In this document: positions 28,061 to 36,108 of the stretch, piece after piece | Numbering within the stretch: the first letter of the stretch is position 1 | Layout: each line of letters begins with the position of its first letter | Assembly: GCF_041435335.1 (NCBI RefSeq) | Contig: NZ_CP108430.1 | Location: 372,001-436,000, forward strand | Length of the DNA: 64,000 nucleotides | Direction: 5' to 3' | From: Streptomyces sp. NBC_01283 | Lineage (GTDB): Bacteria > Actinomycetota > Actinomycetes > Streptomycetales > Streptomycetaceae | Notes under the pieces: generated by a model | Seen by the model: the letters and a program-made list of their open reading frames with translations, nothing else | Database searches by the model: none | What the model was told of the DNA's origin: nothing | Position numbers and translations under genes: made by a program

Positions 28061-28714
28061 TCAGGGCTCGACCCTGACCGCAGCCGTGTTTTTCGCTGAA
28101 CACGCTCGTGTTGTGCGGCTTTCCGCTCCTCCATCGGGGCTCTGACCGCATCGAAGCGACGTCCCTTCCCGAATGGTTTCCACCGCGAGCACCGGGCTGA
28201 GAGGCTCCACGAGTTCCCTGGTGGCGACGGCCACGAGACGCGCGGAAACGTCGCCCTCCGTCAGCGTGCTCACGTACTCGATGGCCTCGGCGGGAGAAAG
28301 CACCGGCAGCCTCTGACGCAAGGCCCGCACTGCGTGCATGCGCCCGCGTATGGCTGCTACTTCGCGGAGGGCATCGTGCAGATCGTCCATCGCCGTACGT
28401 ACCGGCAGCCCACGTATGCGGGCTCGATAGTCGTCTTCCCACGCCTCGGTCACCGCGGAGACGACACCGATACGATGAAGACCCCCGTCGACGCGGTCGA
28501 CCAGGTATGGCCCGTTTCCTACGAGCATGAACTCCGGATTTCCAGTGCGCACGAACTCCTCGGACGTCCAATAGACGATCCACACCAGTTCATGCTCCTC
28601 GACGTCCGCGACAGCCATGCGCAGTGCCTCCGCATCGCCCGAAGCCCTCCACTCCTGGTAGTCACGCTCAAGCTCTTCCTCGACGATGCGAACCGCGGCT
28701 TCTCGCTCGATCAC
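28061..28714 (-). CDS. YrhB/Imm35-like protein
   Basis: 217 residues from GTG 28714. The first 75 residues (IVEEELERDYQEWR, ELVWIVYWTSEEFVRTGNPE, LVGNGPYLVDRVDGGLHRIG) match the YrhB domain, also listed as immunity domain 35 of polymorphic toxin systems. A helical region follows (RGRMHAVRALRQRLPVLSPA). The last 30 residues (after VETIREGTS) look like read-through into unrelated sequence at the IS junction, so the native C-terminus may be lost. No toxin gene is adjacent. Confidence 0.65.
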   Translation of the reverse strand: MIEREAAVRIVEEELERDYQEWRASGDAEALRMAVADVEEHELVWIVYWTSEEFVRTGNPEFMLVGNGPYLVDRVDGGLHRIGVVSAVTEAWEDDYRARIRGLPVRTAMDDLHDALREVAAIRGRMHAVRALRQRLPVLSPAEAIEYVSTLTEGDVSARLVAVATRELVEPLSPVLAVETIREGTSLRCGQSPDGGAESRTTRACSAKNTAAVRVEP

Positions 28715-28960
28715 GCCCGTAGCATCCCGTACGGACTCGGGACGAGCCAGTGGTTTCCCGCGAGCCGGTTTCCCGCGACCGCCCGAAGGGGCAGCCTCCT
28801 GACCTGCCTACGGCGCGCCGCCCACCTCACCGAGGGTTCATCGGCCTTCCTGGCCGCTGACTGGAATCCGGATCCACGTGGTGCGAGCCCAGAGTTCGAC
28901 TGTGCAGCGCAGATCCGCCGCGCGAGCCCGGGGATCGTGCCTGCTGGCAATGGCAGTTGA

Positions 28961-30226
28961 TCAGGTCTTGGGCGTCGGCACGATCGCGGACTCCTTCTGG
29001 GCTACGTGCCCGGCCCCGCCCGGTTGCGCGCGTTCCGCGACGGTGCGGGTACGCACCTCGCGATGATGCAGTGCGACGGCCACCAGCAACAGCATGGCAA
29101 CCATCGCGAGCGCCAGCAGCCCGGGGATGTGTACGACGCCGACTCCAGCCACCGAGCAGAGCGCCCCACCCGCGAGCAACACTGCGGAAAGACGGCCGAT
29201 TCGCCACCGGATCGCGGTCACTGCGAGCAGGAAGAGTCCGACGCCGCCGGGCAATGCCCACGCGGCGAGACCATGCAACGGTTCCGACAAGTCGTAGTGT
29301 TTTGTATCGGCGACCTGGTGCACCAGGCTCTCCACACCCAGCGCGGTGAGCACGATGCCACCGACAAGCGGAAGGTGGAGGAAGGTGTACACCTCGCCGG
29401 CCAGCCGCGTACGGACGTCGCCGTCCACCGCGAGGATGCGCTCCTCGGCGGCGTCACTGAGGTGGCGGAAGTAGAGCCGCCACAGCATGGCGGCGATGAG
29501 CAACGCTCCGGCGGCGGCAACCAGCACCGGGTATGTGAGCGGGTAACCGCGGGCACCGACCCCTACCGCCACGATGGACTCGCCCAAGGCGATGATCACC
29601 ATCAGGCCATGGCGCTCGGCGAAATGCCCTGGCGAGGCCACCCGCCAACCCGAAGCGCGCAGGACGTAAATGGCCGCGTAGTCGACGAGGACCGCACACA
29701 GCCAGATCAGGATCTGCGTGAGGCCGGTGAAGAAGCTGCCCGCCAACAGGATCAGGAACGGCGGCAGGACCGAGGTCAGCGCCGTCTTACGCAGCGTGGC
29801 CCGCAGCCGTACGTCATTGGGGTGGGCGATCCAGTAGGCGATCAGGTGCAGCGCCCGGAAAGCGCCGTAGCAAAGGACGAACACCAACGGCGCGTTCACG
29901 CCGCCCTGGGCGTCCGAATACACCTCCGGGACCGTCAGCGAGACAACGAACACCCCCGCCATCACCACCACGAGCACACCGAAGAGCGCGCCTGCGTCGG
30001 CGCGAACGACGTTGCCCAACCAGGCGAAGCAGCACCAGCAGAACCACAGCAGGGCAAGCACTACCCCCGCGCCGAGCAGGCGCGTCACTGTCGGGTCTGC
30101 TGCCATCAGGCCAGTGACCTGGGTGATGGCGTAGACGAAAGCAAGGTCGAAGAACAGTTCAGCCGGCGTCACCCGGTGGCTCTCGCCGGTGGCCACCATC
30201 CCATGGCCATCACGCCGCGTGATCAT
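28961..30226 (-). CDS. Low temperature requirement protein A (LtrA) family membrane protein
   Basis: 421 residues. Starts with a short cytosolic part carrying VTPAELFFDLAFVYAITQVT, the family hallmark, followed by about ten to twelve membrane segments. FAERHGLMVIIALGESIVAV is the second conserved LtrA motif. Function is not established in the family. ATG 30226 is followed by MITRRDGHG. Single gene. Confidence 0.92.
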   Translation of the reverse strand: MITRRDGHGMVATGESHRVTPAELFFDLAFVYAITQVTGLMAADPTVTRLLGAGVVLALLWFCWCCFAWLGNVVRADAGALFGVLVVVMAGVFVVSLTVPEVYSDAQGGVNAPLVFVLCYGAFRALHLIAYWIAHPNDVRLRATLRKTALTSVLPPFLILLAGSFFTGLTQILIWLCAVLVDYAAIYVLRASGWRVASPGHFAERHGLMVIIALGESIVAVGVGARGYPLTYPVLVAAAGALLIAAMLWRLYFRHLSDAAEERILAVDGDVRTRLAGEVYTFLHLPLVGGIVLTALGVESLVHQVADTKHYDLSEPLHGLAAWALPGGVGLFLLAVTAIRWRIGRLSAVLLAGGALCSVAGVGVVHIPGLLALAMVAMLLLVAVALHHREVRTRTVAERAQPGGAGHVAQKESAIVPTPKT

Positions 30227-30789
30227 TTATCCGCTACCCCCCGGTACAGTTGCGCGCCCGCGCGTGCACCTTACCCGCCGACGAAGCACCCTGTCCGGGG
30301 CCTGCTGCTTCAGTTTTCCCGACCATGCATACGGCTTGCCTTCCTCCGGGAGGCTTGCGACTCGTGCAACTGCGAACTGGTCCCAACTACTGCGGTCCTC
30401 AAGGTGGTTGCGCAAGGCCGTCGACTTACGGAACGCACATACCGCCCCGTGGGGTCACAGCGTCAGCGCGCAGGAGATCACCGGCGTCGGAGCATGCTTC
30501 ACCGCGTCCTGACACATGACACGTCGTGGCGGCGCACGGTCAGCATTCCAGTAGGTCATGCCGAGCCGAAGCCAGGCTCCCTCGGGAGATGCTCTCCTCG
30601 AACTGGGTCAGCCGGTCCGAGCCGCGCGTCCGCCTCGCCTGCTCCATCGGCGTCGCCAGGGCGAACTGAGTCGCCCGTTCCTCTTGTTGCGGTTGCGGAA
30701 TTCGACAGCGCGCGCATTCATGGCCAACTGCGGGGCACTCGGCACCAACGACAACTCGGCCAGGCGGAAACAGAGATGAGTGTGATGCC
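30227..30789. other. Intergenic region without recognised gene
   Basis: 563 bases. Short frames on both strands have no family features. Probably old gene debris. Confidence 0.4.
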
Positions 30790-31203
30790 ATGTCTTTCCC
30801 CGACCGTCCCCAGACTTCTGGCGACTACGACCAGCCTCCCCGGCACCCAGAGGTGAGGCGCACCAACGCCATGGCGGTCGCCGCGCTGACTCTCGGCATT
30901 CTGGCGATCCTGCTCTTCTGGACCGTGTTCGGCGGCGTCCTGTTGGGACTGCTGGCCGTCATCTTCGGCATCATCGGTGCGCGTAAGGCGCGTGGTGGCC
31001 GGGCACCCTACGGCAAGATGTCGGTCATCGGAGCGGTACTCGGCGCGCTGGGCCTCATCGCATCCGCCGTGATCATCGCGATCGGCGCGTCGATTCTGAA
31101 CTCCGACGAGTACAAGAACTTCGATGACTGTGTAAAGCACGCCGACTCGAAGAGTGAGCGTGATGCGTGTGCGAAGGATTTCGACCGGGAGATCAATGAC
31201 TGA
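30790..31203 (+). CDS. DUF4190 domain membrane protein
   Basis: 137 residues. Short Pro-rich N-terminus, then TNAMAVAALTLGILAILLFW, two hydrophobic helices and FGIIGARKARGGRAPYGKMS between/after them (the DUF4190 pattern), with a third hydrophobic segment and a short soluble end containing two Cys (FDDCVKHADS, RDACAKDF). Function unknown. Confidence 0.85.
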   Translation: MSFPDRPQTSGDYDQPPRHPEVRRTNAMAVAALTLGILAILLFWTVFGGVLLGLLAVIFGIIGARKARGGRAPYGKMSVIGAVLGALGLIASAVIIAIGASILNSDEYKNFDDCVKHADSKSERDACAKDFDREIND

Positions 31204-31331
31204 CCCGGCCGTCACTGCGCCGCCCTCAGTCTCAACTCGGCCTTGATCGCAGTCCTGCCCGGCGCGGAGAAAGAACCTCCTGGTGCCGTAGTCGGCCGGA
31301 GCGCGATCGGCTGCTGGGCTAGCCTGCGGGT

Positions 31332-31991
31332 GTGAGCACCGGACAGGAAGGCCCAGAAACCGAGAGGTGGTTGGCGGACACGCGGGCGTCCTACGATGCC
31401 GATGCCACCAGCTACGCGGACGAGACGCGCCACCTCTTGGCCGAACTGCCGCCCGAGCAGGAGGTCATGGCGCTGTTCGCCGAGCGGGTACGGGCGCAAG
31501 GCGGCGGACCCGTCGCGGACGTGGGGTGCGGGCCGGGGAGGATCACCGCCCACCTGAGGGAGCTCGGCGTGGACGCCTTCGGTATCGATCTGTCGCCCCG
31601 GATGATCGAGGTGGCACGGCGTGAGCATCCCGGTCTGCGGTTCGAGGTGGGGTCGATGACACAACTCGATCTTGAAGAGGGTTCGTTGGCTGCTCTGATC
31701 GCCTGGTACTCGATCATCCACGTCCCCGACGGCGCGATCGGCGCGGTCCTTGCCGGCTTCCGTCGGGTGCTGCGGCCCGGCGGTCTGCTGCTACTGGGTT
31801 TTCACGTCGGCGATGCTTCACCGCCTGAGCCCCAGGAGAGCGGCGAGCCCTGGCCGGAGTCCTACGTCCGTCGTCGCCAACCGAGCCAAGTCGCTGCCTG
31901 GCTCGACGAGGCCGGCTTCACCCTCGAGGCCGACCCCACGCTCACAGCGGCGGCACGCAAGCTCGGCGGAGTACTGCTCGCGCGCCGCTAG
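31332..31991 (+). CDS. Class I SAM-dependent methyltransferase
   Basis: 219 residues. SAM-binding motif I VADVGCGPGRITAHLRELG, motif II FGIDLSPRMIEVARREHPGL, then LAALIAWYSIIHVPD and VLRPGGLLLLGFHV. GTG 31332 is the start. Substrate not known. Monocistronic. Confidence 0.9.
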   Translation: MSTGQEGPETERWLADTRASYDADATSYADETRHLLAELPPEQEVMALFAERVRAQGGGPVADVGCGPGRITAHLRELGVDAFGIDLSPRMIEVARREHPGLRFEVGSMTQLDLEEGSLAALIAWYSIIHVPDGAIGAVLAGFRRVLRPGGLLLLGFHVGDASPPEPQESGEPWPESYVRRRQPSQVAAWLDEAGFTLEADPTLTAAARKLGGVLLARR

Positions 31992-32073
31992 GTGATTGGC
32001 CCGGGGCTTCAAGAGCGTGCCCTACATGGCGAGTTGGAAGACGTTCTGGTCATGGGGAGACTCCCACGCCGTC

Positions 32074-32530
32074 CTATTCGGACTCGATCGCGTTCTGGAT
32101 CAGGCGTCTCGCCAGCGTCTTGCCGTGGCCGAGGGGGTCTGGCATCCGTCCTCGTTGGAGGCCGGCCATGGCTCCGTCGTACACGAGCAGTACGTTGCCC
32201 ACCAGGGCGGCGGGGGCCTCGGTGGTGACGGCTTCCGCCAGCTGGTTCAGCCGCGCGAGAAGGAGCGTGGACTCCGCCTCGATCACGGCGTGGACGGGGT
32301 GGTCGAGGTCGGGCAGTTCCGTGCCGGTCGCGAGGAAGGCGCACCCGCGGCCTGGGGTGTACCGGTCCCGGGAGACGGAGACCGCGTCGAACAGAGCCAG
32401 GAGCTTCTCGGCGGGTGTGGCCGCGGCATCCACCGCTTCCTGCCATACCTGTCCCCAGGGATCCAGGCGCCGGTGCAGCGCGGCTGCGATCAGGCCGTCC
32501 TTTCCCCCGAAGGGCCTGGTCGCTGTCTCC
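32074..32530 (-). pseudogene. TetR regulator lacking its HTH
   Basis: Residues after the lost DNA-binding domain remain: RPFGGKDGLIAAALHRRLDP (the end of the TetR helix-turn-helix region), then the ligand-binding domain (EKLLALFDAVSVSRDRYTPG, GCAFLATGTELPDLDHPVHA, MPDPLGHGKTLARRLIQNAI). About 40 N-terminal residues with the recognition helix are gone and no start codon is placed to make a full protein. The truncation point at about 32530 coincides with that of the adjacent EamA fragment. Confidence 0.7.
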
Positions 32531-32784
32531 GGCGTCGTGGGGTGGCCCTCGCCTTCACCCTGGATTTCCAGGCCGCGAAGATGCCCGGCGCCAAAGTGGT
32601 CGCGACGTTGTTCTCCCTCGACCCGGTGATGGGCGCACTGATCGGCGCCATCGTCCTCGCCGAAAGTCTCTCCGCTCCGGTGCTCGTCGGCATGGGACTG
32701 ATCGTGTCAGCCGGCGCCGTAGCGACCTGGCGTGCTGAAAGCCTCCCGGTTCCGCCGATGCCGACCAGCGCAGATCGCCCTTGA
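32531..32784 (+). pseudogene. EamA/DMT transporter C-terminal fragment
   Basis: The last 80 residues of an EamA family exporter: LDFQAAKMPGAKVVATLFSL, DPVMGALIGAIVLAESLSAP, VLVGMGLIVSAGAVATWRAE. At least eight of the ten membrane segments are missing. No start. Shares its breakpoint with the divergent TetR fragment. Confidence 0.7.
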
Positions 32785-33134
32785 CGCAGCCGGAGGACAT
32801 GGCCATGCCGCCCTCATGCAACTGCTCCGCACTCTGGCGCCCCCGCTTCAACCGCTGACGCTCCTGCACGTTCCGCTGGCCCCGCAGGCCTGCGCCTTCC
32901 CGCAGCACGGCCGGAGGCAGCTGCGCGTCCTTCGCCTCATTCCTTCGTCCCTCGGCAGGAGTTGACCGGCGTGACCGCCCCGGCAGCCAGTACACATGTG
33001 CGGTTGGTCGTCAGCCGGGCTCTTCCGCCAAGGACCGGCCAGCAGGATTAACGCTGTGACCAGGCGCAACGGATCTGCCAGGTGAGGTATGCGAATCCCT
33101 GGGCATAAGTGGCGACAGCCGACGGGAGGTTGCC
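32785..33134. other. Intergenic region, nothing recognised
   Basis: 350 bases without a supportable gene. The last bases include the GGGAGG ribosome site of the phosphatase gene. Confidence 0.5.
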
Positions 33135-34317
33135 ATGGATGGCAGAGATCTGGAACTGGGCGAGCTTCTGGCCGCCGCGGAGTCCGCGCCGCCCGGGGAG
33201 TCCGTCAGCGTCATCGCGCACGACCTGCGCAAGCGCTTCGGGGCGGAGCGTGTGTCGTTCCTGTTCGCCGATCTCATGGGGCAGCGGCTACTGCGTCTGA
33301 GCGCGCCCGCCGAGGGAGAGTGGACGGACGCTGCGCAGCGGAGCGATTTGCAGGGCAGCGTCTACGACACAGTTCTGCGCAGCCAGCGACAGCATGTGGA
33401 ATCGGATGGTCAGGGCGGACGGCGCGTGATTTCGCCTGTGACCAATCGCGGTGACTGCATCGGGGTGCTGGAGGTGACGCTCCAGTACGCCGACGACACC
33501 GTGCTCGGACAGATCAGTGAAGCGGCCCATGCGCTGGCCTACATAATCGTCACCGACCGCCGCTTCACCGACCTGTACCACGCGGGCCGGCGCACCACCC
33601 GGACCAGCCTGGCCGCAGAAATCCAGCACCAACTGCTGCCTTCTGCCTCCTGCTGCGAAGCCCCCCCAGTTCACGTTGGCAGCCGGACTGGTCCCGGCCG
33701 ACGACATCGGTGGCGACACGTACGACTACACCCTCGATCGGGAGACGCTGCATCTGTCCATCACCGATGCCATGGGCCACGACACCGACTCCGCCCTGCT
33801 GGCCACGTTGGTTACCGGGGCCTTGCGCGGCGCCCGCCGAACTGGCTGCGACGCCCTCGTTCAGGCACGTCGCGCCCACGAGGCTCTGCTGGCCCACGGT
33901 CATGGACTGGCCACCGGGCAACTGCTCTGCATCCGTCTGGAGACGGGCACCTGCGAACTGGTCAATGCAGGACACCCCTGGCCACTGCTCCTACGCGACG
34001 GCGACACCGAAACCCAGGAGATCAAGCTCGAAGTCAACCTGCCATTCGGCGTGGCGGCACCCAACTCGTACCGACTGCAGAAGCTTCAGCTGCGCCCCGG
34101 CGACCGCCTTGTCCTCCTCACGGACGGCATGCAGGAGCGCGGTGCCGCAGATGCCGATCTGGCTTCTCTCGTGCGCGACTCCCGTGCCTCGCACCCCAGG
34201 GAAGCCGTGCGCACCCTGACGACAGCGGTGTTGAATGCCTGCCGGGGCAATCTCAAGGACGACGCCACCATCCTCATCCTGGACTGGCACGGTGCCGCTG
34301 TGCACAGTGCGCAGTGA
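33135..34317 (+). pseudogene. GAF-PP2C (SpoIIE-type) phosphatase split by a C-run indel
   Basis: Part one (33135-33660) has a GAF domain (SVIAHDLRKRFGAERVSFLF, RRVISPVTNRGDCIGVLEVT) and a linker helix TSLAAEIQHQLLPSA. Part two (from 33668) has the PP2C phosphatase core: LVPADDIGGDTYDYTLD, ITDAMGHDTDSALLATLVTG, LVNAGHPWPLLL, LVLLTDGMQERGAAD, KDDATILILDW. They are joined by a run of seven Cs at 33661-33667; six Cs would restore one protein of about 393 residues with all metal-binding Asp residues. Such proteins dephosphorylate anti-sigma-factor antagonists. ATG 33135 has GGGAGG upstream. Could be a sequencing error rather than a real break. Confidence 0.8.
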
Positions 34318-34409
34318 CTGTGAGCCCGTGTCGAGTCCTGTTCGTCTTTGAAGCTCGACCGCGATGCCTGCTTGCGGTCCGGACACCGCGGTGCTGTCGC
34401 CCGGGGTCC

Positions 34410-35627
34410 TCACGGAATGAACGTCACTGCCGGGAAGCCCGGGGACGGTCCGTCGAGCAGGCGCCCCCGACGGTGGCGCAGGTGCTGGTCGAAGAACGCG
34501 AGCGGATAGGCCTGCTGGATCCGCACCGCCTCCTCGGGATCGAGGGTGCCGATCACGTCCTGGAGCTGCTGCGCGCTCCATCCGTACAGCTTCGCCACCT
34601 GGGGGAACAGCGCCTCGTTGTCGCCGTAGGAGAGGTGGGCGGCGCCCTGGGTCTGGATGTTCAGCCGCCAGCCCCGCAGGTGCGACCAGAATGCGGCGAC
34701 CTGAGGATCCGTGGCCCGGGTGTACACGGCGGACATGATCATGAACGGCCGGTCCAGGTCGCCGGCCAGCGGCGGCCTCATCTGCATCGGCCCGTCCAGG
34801 CTCAGCCCGGCCCGGATCCGCTCGTCCGCGAGCATGGCGCAGGCAGTGGCCGTCCCGCCCTTGGACCAGCCGAACGCGCCGACGCGCCGTGCGTCGATTG
34901 AGCCCAGCAGCCCGGCCGGCAGCCTTCTGTTGCCGGCGTCGGGATTGTGCCCGGCGGCCAGATCCGCGACGCAGTCCAGGACGAAGCGCAGGTCGGCGGC
35001 GAAGTCCCCTGGCAGCGTCGGCGCCTGCCCATCCTTGAGCGGGACGGCGATCCGGCCGTCGGGGAACTGGGTGTAGGTGTCGTACTGGTGAGCCACCGTC
35101 ACCACCGCATACCCATGGCTGGCCAGCTCCTGGACCATGATGGTGTGATCGCCCTGGTGGCTGTGCGCGCCGTGCGAAAACACGACGACGGGCAGCCGCT
35201 GCCCCGTTCGACGCACCGGAGCACCCACACGGCCGGCCGTCAGCGGCCCCCGCGAGGCCAGCTCGCTCAACCCGGCGTCGGCGAGGAACGCCTGAAGCAC
35301 GTCGGCCGGCATCCAGGGCGCCACCGGGTAGCGCCGGACATTCCGGGCGGGATACCAGATCGTGGCCATCAGCTCACGGAAGTGCCCGGGACCCGCGACA
35401 GTGTCCGGACGCGACCGGTCGACCAGGTGCAGTTGGACCGTGCCCACCGGATACGGCCCCCTCGGTGCTGGCAGCATCAGCCGCCTCGCCGCCGCGTCGG
35501 CCTCGACCGGGCGTGCCCACGCGGAGTCGGCAACGCCGGCGAGCGGCACTGCCGCCCCGGCGGCCAGCGCAGCTCCCATCATGTGGCGGCGCGTGATGCC
35601 CGTTCGGCCGGTGAACGTGGTGCTCAT
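34410..35627 (-). CDS. Tat-exported alpha/beta hydrolase (PAF-acetylhydrolase-like)
   Basis: 405 residues. The N-terminus ITRRHMMGAALAAGAAVPLA is a twin-arginine-type signal. Residues 65-100 are typical of platelet-activating-factor acetylhydrolase-like enzymes (GTVQLHLVDRSR, ATIWYPARNV). Oxyanion region VVVFSHGAHSHQGDHTIMVQ; nucleophile Ser in VGAFGWSKGGTATACAM; the C-terminal His may be in QGAAHLSYGDN. Secreted esterase or lipase, substrate unknown. Single gene. Confidence 0.87.
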   Translation of the reverse strand: MSTTFTGRTGITRRHMMGAALAAGAAVPLAGVADSAWARPVEADAAARRLMLPAPRGPYPVGTVQLHLVDRSRPDTVAGPGHFRELMATIWYPARNVRRYPVAPWMPADVLQAFLADAGLSELASRGPLTAGRVGAPVRRTGQRLPVVVFSHGAHSHQGDHTIMVQELASHGYAVVTVAHQYDTYTQFPDGRIAVPLKDGQAPTLPGDFAADLRFVLDCVADLAAGHNPDAGNRRLPAGLLGSIDARRVGAFGWSKGGTATACAMLADERIRAGLSLDGPMQMRPPLAGDLDRPFMIMSAVYTRATDPQVAAFWSHLRGWRLNIQTQGAAHLSYGDNEALFPQVAKLYGWSAQQLQDVIGTLDPEEAVRIQQAYPLAFFDQHLRHRRGRLLDGPSPGFPAVTFIP

Positions 35628-36108
35628 GTGCTCTCCCCTGGTGACGGTTCGTCAACTGTGCCCTGCGGCCGGCCCGCGGACACTGGACGACGCTGTCACC
35701 TGCCCCTCCCCCGCAGCATCGGCCCACCGGTCACATACACGCTGTTCGCATCAACCTGCGGACTTACGCCCCCGGGCTGATCCAGCCGGCAGGGTCGCCC
35801 GGACCGGAGCCCGCCCCGAGCACCCGGGGCCGACGGTGAAGGGGATCGCCCATCAGCTCCACCTGAGCATTTCGACCGCCAGCCGCCAGGAGACGGACGC
35901 GGTACCGAAGTTCGGTCAAGGGGACGGAACCACTCTCACGCAGTTCTGCGCGCTTCACCCTCGCGCTCCTCGCCCAGAGTAAAGCGAGCGTGCCAAATGC
36001 CCATATTTAGCGGGACTTGACCGCATCTGGTGGGACGTCAACCACCATTCCAAAAGATATCTCCGCCGCATCTTCCGTCTCCCCAGAACCAAACACCTCA
36101 AAGATCAC
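35628..36108. other. Intergenic region with LuxR-type debris
   Basis: 481 bases. At about 35836-35985 one frame reads TVKGIAHQLHLSISTASRQ then DAVPKFGQGDGTTLTQF, which resembles a decayed LuxR helix-turn-helix. No start or other domain. The AT-richer end (about 35990-36090) probably carries the protease promoter. Confidence 0.4.

Noticed and set aside
26838..28145. Plus-strand open frame of 435 codons
   Set aside because: Mostly antisense to IS1380 copy 2; only the final Lys/Ala-rich part was kept as a separate observation.
30227..30789. Possible DUF397-type small gene
   Set aside because: Aromatic and Ser spacing does not fit, and no start or ribosome site was found.
29006..30856. Plus-strand open frame of 616 codons
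   Set aside because: Antisense to the LtrA gene; charged low-complexity translation without family motifs.
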